This document shows positions 23,284 to 48,055 of a DNA stretch of 64,000 nt, one piece after another. Position 1 is the first letter of the stretch, and each line of letters opens with the position of its first letter. Position numbers and translations under genes: made by a program. Source of the stretch: Escarpia spicata (lineage: Eukaryota > Annelida > Polychaeta > Sabellida > Siboglinidae); assembly GCA_963995525.1 (NCBI GenBank), contig OZ023213.1, forward strand, positions 39,030,258 to 39,094,257, written 5' to 3'. Under the pieces are notes generated by a model. The model saw nothing but the letters and a program-made list of their open reading frames with translations. It had not been told where the DNA came from and searched no databases.

Positions 23284-24451
23284 CGTACATATATGTTAGT
23301 GTGCAACATAATGCTTAAGTGTCAAGCGCCAACCGGACCTAGCTGTAACCTAAAATGTTGAGGCCCCGTCAATGACAACTCAATATTCAAGCCTGAATTT
23401 GCACAGAATGTACAACAGAACGTACAACAGAATGTCTGACAGCTGCTAATGTTCGGCATCCACCTTGAAGGCTTGACGGACCTTAATTGTTGCTAGGTCA
23501 ATGGAATGACAGTCGATTTTATATCACGATGAGATGGGAAAAGGTAATCTTGCTGTTCACTGTAATGTTCGTATCAATAAAACTATTTATAACAGATGTC
23601 AATTCTCCCGTATGACTTTCCTGCCAACAGAAAATTTTTCTAATAGACCCCATAGTGATGGCAATAAAAATATGTCTAACATATGTGCCTTTATACGCCA
23701 TTGTGATATGTCATCTGCATGACCAAAATACCATTAAACACGTATAAGAACGTCGTGTGCCTGTCCGCTGGGATGAGCCAACATACGCACGACCAATAGG
23801 AAGATAAGAACGGGACGATCAATGCCATCCTCGAATACTAGGAGACGTCCAACGATGATATTATGATTATAAAGGATAATATGAAATATTACATATGCAT
23901 GTTTGTATAATATAATAGTCAAATTAAAGCTTAGCCCTATGTACGTGCCCGACAGAACATGGATTCACTGGCTGGCAGTATTGTTGAACGTTGGTTATCC
24001 CATATTACACATTGAATTCACGTGTATAGTCTACTGCCGGGATGGAAACCACCCCAAGATTAATCTGTTTTCCAAACAACCTCTCACCCGAAATGGCCAT
24101 TAGTTGCACAGAGGTTGTTAAACTCCCATCAATCTAGGAATCGCGGGCTTTGGTAGTCAAGATAACTAAAAGAATACCCACTACGTGAATGAAAACATGT
24201 TTATAATGTGTTCTGTTTTTTTACAGTGTTTGAATTTGTCACTTATTTATATTTATAAAAAGACCTTATGAGTGCAGATCGAGGTTGATTAGACTGGATG
24301 GTTCAAACGAGTGATTTTTTACTATTCTTATACAGTCAATTTACCTTTTCACCGTTACGTATGTGTGATAGTCCGTACCATAAGTCGACCTTATTTCACG
24401 TGATCCGTTTAATGTTCATGCAAATTATTAAAGTTACAAAACTGATCAGTG

Positions 24452-24850
24452 CGGGAATGCAACTGAATGAACACGCCTTCCTAGTTCCGCACATGAATGA
24501 ACACGCCTTCCTAGTTCCGCACGTGAATGAACACGTGCATTCACGTGAATACACGTACGTCTAGAACCGTACCAATTAATTGGTAGTTCTGCACGCGAAA
24601 AAAAAACACGAATTCACGCGTACGGGTAAAACAGTGCCATTTTCTCCAGTTCCACAACTGAAAAAATAAGTGAATTAGTCATCTGAATACACGCTAGAAT
24701 CATATCGGTTTCCCAGTTCGACACGTGAAATTTTAAAACATGTGGATTTTCGTGAATACACGTTGCACTACAACCATATCACTTTCTTCAGTTCAATCCG
24801 TGAATTGAGGAAGAAGCACGTGCATTCACGTGAATACAAGTTCATTAATT
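24452..24850. repeat. CACGTG/ACACG-rich repeat cluster
   Basis: Three direct units of 'gaatgaacacgccttcctagttccgcac(a/g)t' (24466-24545) are followed by looser units around 'cacgtg(c)attcacgtgaatacacg' at 24530-24560, 24610-24630, 24750-24775 and 24815-24840. Many units are self-complementary (attcacgtgaat). Confidence 0.75.
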
Positions 24851-24937
24851 ATACACGTTCTGATGGAGCCGTACCAGTTAGAAAGACACTTGTCAAACTG
24901 GTTCAAAATTGGTTCCTTGTTTACTGGGCAGTCTGGG

Positions 24938-24950
24938 GGGGGGGGGGTAC
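24938..24950. repeat. Poly-G run
   Basis: A run of about 13 G within a G-rich stretch ending in 'gggtac'. It is notable in an otherwise AT-rich interior. Confidence 0.9.
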
Positions 24951-25169
24951 AAAACCTCAAATTGCACCCCCTTAATTGAGGCTTGCCAAAAAACCTCAAA
25001 TGGCGTGGAACGAAATTAATTAAATGTAAAGTGCCAATGTCGCAAAACGTTCTCAAAACGTTTGTACAACTTTAGCAACACATCTGACTACTCATTTGAA
25101 ATTAACTGACCATGATATTCCCATGTCTTGACCAAAAATGATTGGACATGTAGCATAGTACACCATTAA

Positions 25170-26075
25170 TTTTGTATTGTGTCAGAACGTTCTAATAACG
25201 TTCTCGTGACGTTATTGAAGCGTTACGTTCCACGAACGTTCCTGCTATTGGCAGATGCAGATATTTAAAAAACACAGTCCACGGTATCCCCATGTCTTGA
25301 ACAAAAATGATTGGGCATGTAGGATACACCATTTAGGTAGTTACATTTTGTAATAACATGTACATTGTGTCAGAACGTTCCAGTAACATTCTCATAATGT
25401 TATTGAAGCGTTACGTTCCATGAACATTCTGCGAACGTTCCTGCTAGTAGCAGATGAAAAAACACAGTCCATGGTATTCCCATATATTGACAGAAAATTA
25501 TTGAGTATATAGTATTCACCATTTACCTTCTTACGTTTTTTAATAAAATGTACATTGTGTCAGAACGTTCCAGTAACGTTCTCATAACGTTGTTGAAGCG
25601 TTACGTTCCATGAACGTTCTACGAACGTTCCTGCGATTAGCAGTTGCAGATATTTAAAAAATCACAGTCCACAATATCCCCATGTATTGACCAAAAATGA
25701 TTGGGTATATAGTATACGCCATTTAGTTACTTACGTTTTGTAATAAAAAGTACATTGTGTCAGAACGTTCTAGTAACGTTCTCGGTACGTTATTGAAGCT
25801 TTCTGTTCCACGAACGTTCTACGAAAGTTCTTCAAACATTGTGTCAGAACGTTCTAGTTCTCATAACGTCATAAGCATTACGTTCTACGAACGTTCTGCG
25901 AACGTTCCTAGACTAATAGCACATGTAATTTTTTTAACATACTGTTTATTTCTTATTACGGCGTTTATATCTTAACACTGATGATGTAGACAACTGTTTG
26001 CCACCGTGACACCTCATATATGAAACAAAAAATTCCGTAACCTAAATATAACATTGTGCTAACGTTAGCAGAACG
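25170..26075. repeat. Right AACGTT array, period about 190 bp
   Basis: Units begin at 'gtgtcagaacgttc' (25180, 25369, 25559, 25759, about 25840) and contain 'cgttctcataacgttattgaagcgttacgttcca(c/t)gaacgttc' and 'ccatgt(c/a)ttga(c/a)caaaaatgattgg'. The last unit is shortened before the element end. Confidence 0.9.
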
Positions 26076-26092
26076 TTATGTGTTTGCTGGGA

Positions 26093-27390
26093 TATTACAT
26101 GTTAACACAAACGTGCATATCCGTTTGTATGTTTTAGCGTGATTGGGCGAGGTCAGTGAATGTGTGTGTCCATTCATTCTCACTCCTATGGAATCGTATT
26201 ACATGTTAAAACAAATGTGTTTATCCGTTTGTATTTTTAGCATAATTGGGCGATGTCGGTGAATGTGTGTATTCATTCATCTTCACCTAATTGGGACTGT
26301 ATTACAGGTTAGACCAAACGTGCATATCCGTTTGTATTTTTAGCATGATTGGGTGATGTCAGTGAACGTGTGTGTCCATTCATTTTCACTCGTGTGGAAT
26401 CGTATTACATGTTAAGACAAACGTACTTTTTAGCATGATTGGACGAGGTCGGTGAATGTGTGTGTCCATTCAATCTTACCCTGTGGAATCGTATTACATG
26501 TTAAAATAAACGTGTATATCCGTTTGTATTTTAGCATTACTGGGCGAGGTCAGTGCATGTCTTACCCATGTGGAATCGTATTACATGTTCAAACACACGT
26601 GCATATCCGTTTGAATTTTGTTAGCATTATTGGGCGAGGTCAGTGAATGTGTGTATCCATTCGTCTTCACCCATTTGGGATTGTATTACAGGTTAGACCA
26701 AACGTACATATCTGTTTGAATGCTTGACATTATTGGTCGAGGTCAGTGAATGTGTGTAGCCATTCGTCTTCAACCATTTGGGATTGTATTACAGGTTAGA
26801 CCAAACGTACATATCTGTTTGAATGCTTGACATTATTGGTCGAGGTCAGTGAATGTGTGTATCCATTCGTCTTCACCCATTTGGGATTGTATTACAGGTT
26901 AGACCAAACGTACATATCTGTTTGAATGCTTGACATTATTGGTCGAGGTCAGTGAATGTGTGTAGCCATTCGTCTTCACCCATTTGGGATTGTATTACAG
27001 GTTAGACCAAACGTACATATCTGTTTGAATGCTTGGCATTATTGGTCGAGGTCAGTGAATGTGTGTAGCCATTCGTCTTCACCCATTTGGGATTGTATTA
27101 CAGGTTAGACCAAACGTACATATCTGTTTGAATGCTTGACATTATTGGTCGAGGTCAGTGAATGTGTGTAGCCATTCAGTCTCACCCATTTGGGTTCGTA
27201 TTACATGTAAAAACAAACATGTATATTTGTTGACTTATAGCTTTGTTTGGCGAGGTAGGTGCATGTGTTATCCATTCAGCTTCACCCAGGGGAACACTAT
27301 TACATATTAAGGAAAACGTGTATATCCGTTTGAATGTAATCATTGTGTGGTGGCATAGATGAATGGGTATCCGTTCAGCTTTACCAATAT
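26093..27390. repeat. 103-bp satellite array
   Basis: The GGTTAGACCAAACGTACATAT phrase starts at 26691, 26794, 26897, 27000 and 27103, giving an exact 103-bp period. These central units are nearly identical, while flanking units (26093-26600 and 27170-27390) are diverged. About 12 units in all. Each unit holds 'ggtcgaggtcagtgaatgtgtgt' and 'cattcgtcttcaccca'. No coding frame is conserved across units. Confidence 0.95.
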
Positions 27391-27990
27391 TTGAACATAT
27401 TATGAACAGGACATAGACATATTCTACCTACCATAGTTCGGTCAGAACAAGGTAATTTCAGTTCTGGGGTTGGTGATACCACAACAGATACGAAAAATGT
27501 TGACTACTGTCCAAAATATAAGTCTATTCCTGCACTAATTGGTAGGTCGTTAGGATGTCTTCAGTACAATTCCAATTGCTTGCGATTGTGTTTACAATCA
27601 GGATACCATTAACAATTCAACCAATTGCAGGTGAATCGTTATGATTACATACATGATTATTGTGTATATTAATTAATTACAATTATACAGCAGTTGTCAA
27701 CAATGACATGTGCTGTCAACAATGACATCCTGAGTATGATCATTCCTCTGCTAGGTATATCCACCTACTGCATAATTGTTCACGATTTCACGGGCTTGGA
27801 ATATATTCACAGTCCCAGAATTGGTTGCATTACATCCGACATCTTGGCAGTCATTAACTAAATTCAGTACGTCACAGGAACTTCATTCACTGATTCAGGA
27901 CAGGATGACAGTCGTGTATCAGCATGAGTAGTCACTGAATCATGTGTATACCAATACACTCTGTACGGCATGTATAATTATGCTTACATA
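27391..27990. other. No gene recognised
   Basis: AT-rich spacer between the satellite and the DIRS-like element. A short direct repeat 'tgtcaacaatgacat' occurs at 27695-27730. Confidence 0.4.
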
Positions 27991-28165
27991 GTTTGTCATG
28001 TATTGTATCCTTCACAGTTGGAAACTACACCTCCTTGCGGTTTTGTTTTGTTTTTGTTGTTGTTATTGTTCCAGATTTTGAGATACCACCAGGGAAAGGA
28101 CAGGTTGCGCCATTTGGTGGGGAATGCAGCCGCGATAGAAGCGCCAAACTGTTGTCGCCTATGCA

Positions 28166-28510
28166 ATGGGAGGACCGGCCGTGACTGCTGTCGCAAGCAG
28201 CCGTCCTGTGACACGTTGCCATAGGGCCATATGCAGTACTGACACCAACGCTTCCGAGCCAGATCCCATCGTTGCTGCGGCAAACGCCATTGTGACAACA
28301 ATGATGGCAAAACTGGAAGTGTCCGGATGTATGCTGCCAGCCCCAGCACATACCAGTGGGCCGGAACTTCCACTGGACGGTGAGGATGCTCAGCCAGTCG
28401 AAGAAATATACTCGTTTCAGCCATTAGAGTCAGTGACTGATAGGGCTGATGATGTTATGCGTGTGCTGGGGGGTGAGTTTCCACCCAGTCAACAAGTTAC
28501 AATGTCATAA
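28166..28510 (+). pseudogene. Gag-like region of the DIRS-like element
   Basis: One open frame encodes an Ala/Thr-rich protein with a C-terminal EDAQPVEEIYSFQPLESVTD...RVLGGEFPPSQQ stretch. The position ahead of the reverse transcriptase suggests gag. I see no Cys-His knuckle. The reading passes directly into the reverse-transcriptase frame by a one-base shift near 28505. Confidence 0.4.
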
Positions 28511-29430
28511 ACCGACAACTGGGGGCAATCTTCTTATTGCAGTGAAGCAAGAGATTTGGAAGGGAGAAGTGATTAAGTTCCACATGTTGCTAAACAATCG
28601 AAATCTAGAGGAGTGCCTAGGGCAGCGATTAACGCTGGAAATTACCAGTATTGGTTCCCCGCAGGCTTTGACCATGGCAAAAGCCGGTTCCAGTAAACCA
28701 ATTACATCATATAGCCAGTGGTTATCTGCATTTATCATTCTCAAATTTCCAATCACCCCCCTTACTTTAATACCTAAACATGACCCAGGTAAATTCAGGC
28801 TGATTCATGATTTATCCTTCCTACGAGGTGACTCCATAAATGTTTATACATCTACAGTATTCATTACTGTTCAATAAGAAACCCCAGACAGAGTTGTAGA
28901 ACTTATGCAAAAAATGTGTACATGGTTGTTTCATCGCCAAGGCAGACATCAAAGAAGCGTTCTGGCTAATACCAATTAATCCTCAAGATTACCATCTGTT
29001 GGGCAAGACCTGGAAAGGGCAATTCTATCACGACAACGTTCTACCAATGGAGTTCTGCGATTAGCTGTCAGACATTCGAGCGTTTCAGTCGGGCAGTGCA
29101 ATAGATGCTACAGCACCACTTTGATTTTAGCAGTGTTACACATTTGCTCGACGATTTCATATTGGTGGATGCAAAGAAATCGGGCGGTCTCCTTTACCTC
29201 CAGTCTTTCGAGCAGCTGTCGGTGAGTCTATGTATCCCCATCAACAAGGAAAAGAGGTGTCTGCCCACGACCTGTCTGACTGTGTATGACATTGAGATTA
29301 TCACCCAAAAGTTGGAGCTCAGGTTGTCGGCGGACAAGGTAGCAAAGGCAACTACGTTAGTGGAACGTCTAGCGAGTCGTCGTACAGTCACTTTGCGGGA
29401 CTTACAATCGCTCATAGGTCTTGTATAATG
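28505..29430 (+). pseudogene. Reverse transcriptase/RNase H region of the DIRS-like element
   Basis: The recognisable boxes are PITPLTLIPKHDPGKFRLIH (about 28755-28805, the template-grip box with the KFRLIHDLS motif), the segment after 29105 with HLLDDFILVDAKKSG (the catalytic LLDDF box replacing the YxDD of LTR elements) and PINKEKRCLPTTCLTVYDIEI with a following RRTVTLRDLQSLIGLV end that links to RNase H in DIRS elements. Stop codons at 28876 and later, and a frame shift before 29105, break it. Confidence 0.75.
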
Positions 29431-29774
29431 TTGCTGTCTTTCTGATTTCTTAGAAGATAGACGAGGCAAAACGTGCCGAACCAACAGTAATGCCACAGTC
29501 ACTGAGGCCCAACATGCTGCTAGATTGGAACGCAATGTGACTAGATCATCGCTGGCACCAAGCTTAATACCGTTCCAGTCTCGGTAGGCTCACCAAATTA
29601 TCTTAAATTGAGTGCACCCAGTACCAAAACAATGCTTCTGTCACACGTCCATCTTGCAGGTTTCATAACGCACGTGTGTGCACTGCAGCATGCAGCATCA
29701 ACCATTGTATCTGCCGTTTCAGCAATAACGTTTTGTCATAAGGTTGTTGGCTTGCCAGACTCAGTGGACAGTTT

Positions 29775-30333
29775 TTGACTGGGGTTCAAAAGAAGGAGGA
29801 GTCTCTAGACTCAAGGTGCCCAATTGATCTCCCCATGCTCGCTCAGCTGGCATTAGCAACACAGGTGGTTATACAATGCGGCATAACTGCTATGTTTATG
29901 TTAGCATTTCATGGTTTCTTACGAATTGGGGAAATTACCAGGCATCCAGGTGTACGTATTGAGAATTTTATACAGTTGGATGATCTGAAGTTTGTGTCAA
30001 AAACAAAATCCATGCAACTTGCTTTATTTTTATAAGCACCAACAAACCAATAGGCCTGTTGTCCTTGAAATTTAATCAATCCAGGCTCGGGGTTCTACCC
30101 ATGGACAATCTTTCATCTTTGCTGATAAAATGCCAATATCTGCATCATTTTTCACCAATTAGCAGGCATCCTGCCTGGTACATGGGGGATATGACTCCAA
30201 AATGTACAAAGGTCACTCCTTTCGAATTGGGCCAGCTATGACAGCTGCTTCCAAGGGTTTTACGGATATTCAGATTCAAACAATGGGTAAATGGAAATCT
30301 ACTGCCTTTCGTAGATACATTCGCATCCAATGA
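29775..30333 (+). pseudogene. Tyrosine recombinase of the DIRS-like element
   Basis: The frame at 29775-30035 contains AFHGFLRIGEITRH, with the first catalytic Arg. After a frame change, 30210-30333 contains GHSFRIG (the His-x-x-Arg box), MGKWKS (the Trp/His position) and FRRYIR with the Tyr nucleophile, then a TGA. So all the catalytic residues expected of the family can be seen, but they lie in different frames. The N-terminal part before 29775 is poorly preserved. Confidence 0.75.
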
Positions 30334-30394
30334 TGCAGTCTTAATGTACATCTCTTACAGGCTAAATGCCCAGGTGATGTTGCTCTAGTTAGAA

Positions 30395-30705
30395 TTTATG
30401 CAATCCTGGCATGCTTAGCCGGTGCTGAGTGTCAGGTTTGTGGGCTTGCCTAGATATATCGCATGTTCCTCATGCATTGTAGTCTGTTCATTAGTTTGGC
30501 ATATAGTCATCACTGTGTTACAAGTCAAATATTGGGTGGTAACAATGGCATTCCTCCTTGGCATGCTCAGCCGGTGCTGAGTGTCAGGTTTGTGGGCTTG
30601 CCTAGATATATCGTATATATGCATCACTATGTTATGAGTCAAATAGTGTGAGGTAACAATAGCATTCCTCCCTGCCCTGCTCAGCCGGTGCTTGTTGACT
30701 TACGC
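30395..30705. repeat. Tandem repeat of about 145 bp, 2.3 units
   Basis: 'cctggcatgcttagccggtgctgagtgtcaggtttgtgggcttgcctagatatatcg' at about 30407 recurs at 30557. The 'agccggtgct' start occurs a third time at about 30684. It lies directly downstream of the recombinase and may be the element's 3' non-coding repeat. Confidence 0.85.
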
Positions 30706-31062
30706 CTATCATTGATTATGGGAATACTAGTTACACGGATCTGGCATGAAGTAGTTGGCTGCCATTAGTTGGGTCTGAGAGATTGGCTATGGTGGCGTTG
30801 GTTGGGGGGACACTATTCCCAAGGAACAGTGTCTGTGGCGGTTGGCCCCTCATATTTGATGCATGTAAACAGCAATATGTTTAATGCTGCCTTTAGCTCA
30901 TATGCTGTTATTGTAATGAATAGATCCAGTTATATGACTATAAACTATATACGGCTATAAAATATGCCCTTTTTCGTTTCGAAATTTACAAATGTTGTCA
31001 TGTGTTGGTATTGTTGCATCAAACAAGCTGCGGCCTCACGTAGGTACACGATATGATACATA

Positions 31063-31275
31063 AATGCAAAGTTCTAATTTATTAGAATGATCTTTATGTA
31101 GATGCTAGGGAGTACCATGTCTTCCCCGAACGAATTGGTTGGTCCAGCAACAGTATGCTGGGAATTACAGCTGGCTCGGTCACTTCGATTTCTCCGCCAG
31201 CAAAGGCAGTCCATTTCTACGACAGAAGAAATGTCAAACCTCCACCTCCTTTCCGCCTCCTCTTCAGACAAGTCA
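31063..31275. repeat. Unsplit copy of the repeat interrupted at 9.27-15.06 kb
   Basis: It reads through from 'atgcaaagttctaatttattagaatgatctttat' to 'gtagatgctagggagtaccatgtcttccccgaacgaa' and 'tcggtcacttcgatttctccgccagcaaa' without any insertion. The minus strand has a 65-codon open frame starting MSEEEAERRWRFDISSVVEM, which I do not recognise. Confidence 0.8.
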
Positions 31276-31527
31276 TGTTAAAAATAGTAAAATACAACTG
31301 TGTTTAAATGATTGATGATGCCTGTCTTATGGTGTGCCAAACATACCAGATTAGTGAGATCATACATTGCTTTTATTGAACTGTAGTTTAGCGTTGTTGT
31401 GGTTTTTTCAATATTAATGTCTTTTTAAGACATACTCTGCAATACCAGTTAGGTCTAAAGAAGCAGTTTAATTCTTCTGCAAAACACTTTATTTATTCAG
31501 AACATTCTTGATTCATCAATACGAGCA

Positions 31528-45276
<13,749 letters not shown>

Positions 45277-45653
45277 ATTCCTTGTTGCACCACAACTTGC
45301 CGCACACGTGTGGAACACTCGTTCTACTAATATAGAACATATTCTGGTATAAGGAACACTTTGTCACTTGGTCTAGCTGTTCTATATACTCAATGTCCCT
45401 TAATGTTTGTCATACACATATATGTGCATTCCAAGTCAGGGCGTTTTTATTGAATTTTCGCGGGGGCAGTGTCCTAAAAGCACAATTGTAATGTATAAAA
45501 AGGGTAGTTTACGCATACATTAATAATTATATACATAACTCTTAGGCATGTATGAAAGCTTAATATAATGTGTCATTATCTTTGTATCCACGTAGTTGTG
45601 AGGCATAGTTGTGAGGCCTACAGTGACGAGTGACGACTGCATCTTGGTATGGA

Positions 45654-45659
45654 AATAAA
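45654..45659 (+). promoter_or_regulatory. Candidate poly(A) signal of the decarboxylase-like gene
   Basis: AATAAA lies 378 bases after the stop codon, the first canonical hexamer after it on the plus strand. Confidence 0.5.
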
Positions 45660-45686
45660 TCTTACACATATATCCTAGAAACATGT

Positions 45687-45692
45687 TTTATT
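45687..45692 (-). promoter_or_regulatory. Candidate poly(A) signal, minus strand
   Basis: AATAAA on the minus strand lies about 80 bases beyond the stop of the unrecognised minus-strand coding stretch (45772). Confidence 0.45.
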
Positions 45693-45771
45693 ACAGCCAA
45701 TACATAAAGTAGTCATAGAAACATGAGACGTATCCTGCAAGTCAGAACGTTTTACAGTTGTCTCAATTTGA

Positions 45772-46290
45772 CTAGACGCGACCAGTTTCGCGGGTGAATT
45801 TCTTAACGAATTCACGCTGTCCGTAGATGTCCCAGTCTGAAGCACCGCATCTTCTTGTCACATCCAAGAATTTGACGACAGCGGGTCGAGGGTCATAGTA
45901 GGTGGTGCCCACACCATTCATTGCCACCTTGAGTCGGGCGGTGCTTATCGACCACGAGGTTGTGGTGGCTTATGATAATTTCGGTCGGTGTGGAGTGTGG
46001 ACTCATGCAAGCCTGAGTTGCCAACACCTTCTGAACTGAACTTGTTGTGACTGGTAGAAGTTGGCACAGAGTGATAGTCAACTTACAACCGAGATTACAG
46101 CCATCAGGCAGGAATTGCAGATTCATCATGTTTTCCCACGGCTCGGCTGCCCCGTTCGCAAAGTCAGGTGCCTAATCTGAGAAAAGGCGCCTGACGACGC
46201 GCGCACCATGCTCAACGAATGCATCTGTTTGCACACCATAATGCAAGCTGGTAGGTTGTTCAGCACAGCCCTATAGCATCTACCTGCCAC
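45772..46290 (-). pseudogene. Unrecognised coding-like stretch, frameshifted
   Basis: From about 46270 one minus-strand frame reads VQTDAFVEHGARVVRRLFSD, a TAG, then APDFANGAAEPWENMMNLQF, CNLGCKLTITLCQ and IIISHHNLVVDKHRP. A one-base shift near 45928 leads into VAMNGVGTTYYDPRPAVV, FLDVTRRCGASDWDIYGQ and a final RETGRV before TAG at 45772. The amino-acid texture, the poly(A) signal just after it and the clean continuation across the shift argue for a former protein gene. I do not recognise the family. It could be a host pseudogene or a transposon gene, and no splice border is certain. Confidence 0.4.
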
Positions 46291-47300
46291 ACCAGCCACC
46301 CTACAGTCACAGCATCCACCAGCTGCAGCTCGTGCTAGGCAAACCTGACATCGTGGTGCCGGGGGAATTGTTTGACTTTCCCGGCCTGCGCTGACATCTT
46401 CATCCGTCTCGGCGTCCGGAAGAATCGTACGAGTCCCAGTAGATTGGACTTCCAGATATATAACTCAGATACGGAGCTGACGACCGACTCAACGGCTAAG
46501 TGAATCCATAATGTTGCCAAACCTCTATGCATTTGGTTAGCAAGCAGATGCCATACTCCACCTTATCTGCCGACTGAAAAATCACATCGCGAGTAGAAAT
46601 AAATATGCAGGAACCAACTGGAAACATGTATTTTGGTGCCTCATTTTAGAGAGTGTTGATGGCGACTATAAACTACCTGTTGGCGAGCACCCAGAGTGCA
46701 ACTTATGCCTATGACTTCCATTATTTAATTAATATTGATATTATAATTAATTAATATTGTGTCCCGTAGACAAACAGTTACACTTTCGTTGCTAAGCTTC
46801 CCAGCTTGCATTTGCTTGGTTAGACATTATATTTTGTTTAGTGATAAGTGAGTAATATGGCAAATTGAAGCTGCATAGCCCATAATTTTATATATGTATA
46901 CCATATGTATAGACGGAACAATATGTTAATTAATTAATATAAGGAATTAATAAAAAAACAAGATGTTTTAGTGATCATTGCGTGTAATACACCAAATAAA
47001 AGCTGAAGCGCTCAGCAATCAATAGATACCTACAATTCAAGTAGACAGAAAAATGCATTAATTAATTACTAGAACAATCACTAATTATTTAGTAACAGGC
47101 TTTTCGCACAGGACGTATTTTAAAATCGGCAGTCGCCATGGGTGAAAATCCCTTATTAGCTGCACCATATAAAGACGTCTTGTATGCACTTGAAATTTAA
47201 ATAGACCTTTTAACCTGATACTTGTTTTTATGACATCCTAGAACTGCATTGAACATTTTACTGTAAGTATATTTTATTTTTTAACATTTTAAAATCTACA
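46290..47300. other. No certain gene
   Basis: 46300-46440 on the minus strand has a Cys-rich frame (PRCQVCLARAAAGGCCDC...) which may be part of the stretch to the left or a shadow. The rest is AT-rich, with an 'attaattaatatt' palindromic stretch at 46725-46760. Confidence 0.35.
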
Positions 47301-47305
47301 CCATA

Positions 47306-47905
47306 ATGTTTTTATTTGTTGTCGTTTTAAAGCCTTTACTGTTTATGTGGGAGATTTTTATAGTCGTACAGCTGCATAGTTATTTTTTATCACATTTTAA
47401 ACTACCTGGAAATTGGCAGGAAACTTGTCACTATAAAATGGACATACGGGTAACAACGGCTTTCATACTGATGGTCGCATTCTTGGCGGGACTTCGACAT
47501 GGGAATGGTTTTACATCAGTATCACTTCCTGATAGTATAAATGCTGGATTGGGTGGGAGGAGGAACCAGACAGCTTTGTTATTTGGAGCTGATATGTATG
47601 TCAAGCGTGCTGTGAACAGACACTCACGATATCTCTCTGCGAACCAGCGAACAATGTCCACTTATCTGTTACTTGCACAACTGATCTCGGGCGATATACA
47701 GCTGAACCCCGGACCAGTGAAATGTCCATGTGGAGTATGTAAGAAGGCTGTTGCCAGAAATCATCGTGCTATGTGTTGTGACGAATGCGATTCATGAATC
47801 CACATTAGTTGTTGCTGAGTTTCACCCAAAGAGTATCACCACTTACAACATTCTAATGTCAGCTGGTACTGCACTCACTGTTCATTACAAAATTTCTCAA
47901 ACTCC
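47306..47905 (+). pseudogene. LINE ORF1 with a 2A-like peptide and PHD-like finger
   Basis: A 163-codon frame starts with two hydrophobic stretches and reaches LISGDIQLNPGP at 47684-47716. The 2A consensus D-(V/I)-E-x-N-P-G-P is matched except for Gln in place of Glu. Such sequences make the ribosome skip a peptide bond between the last Gly and Pro. It is followed at once by CPCGVCKKAV...AMCCDECDS, the first half of a PHD/zinc finger. A TGA at 47796 stands where the finger's Trp codon would be, and the second half (SWYCTHC-like, about 47870-47895) follows in frame after another stop. 2A-like sequences in CR1-like retrotransposons are known from sea urchin and other animals (from memory). Confidence 0.75.
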
Positions 47906-48055
47906 TTTTTAACGACAGCTCCATACTAAGTGACCCTAACCCATATGACTTGTTGTCGGACTCAGAGTCTGAAAACGGCGACAACGTTGCAGACTCTGAG
48001 TCCGAACCTACAAACCGGAATAAACCAACCAACAAGCCTAAATCAAATCAATTGA

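Larger units (their letters stand above)
16373..26092. mobile_element. Large (about 9.7 kb) element with AACGTT-rich subterminal arrays
   Basis: The left end reads TCCCAGCTAGCAAAAACA and the right end TGTGTTTGCTGGGA, an imperfect inverted repeat. Both ends are followed inward by arrays of AACGTT-containing repeats (16400-16835 and 25185-26075). Outside both ends lies the same satellite, as expected if the element landed in it. The interior is mostly AT-rich non-coding sequence with a MITE and a SINE, and I found no transposase. It is either a non-autonomous element grown by nested insertions or a very decayed one. I cannot name its superfamily. Confidence 0.6.
27995..30720 (+). mobile_element. 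DIRS-like tyrosine-recombinase retrotransposon, decayed
   Basis: Plus-strand pieces appear in DIRS order: a gag-like piece (28166-28510), reverse transcriptase (28500-29105), an RNase H-adjacent region (29105-29430) and a tyrosine recombinase (about 29775-30333), followed by non-coding repeats (30395-30705). There are no LTRs and no DDE integrase. Such elements integrate as circles through the recombinase without target duplications. At least five frame changes or stops make it inactive. The outer ends are not resolved. Confidence 0.75.
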
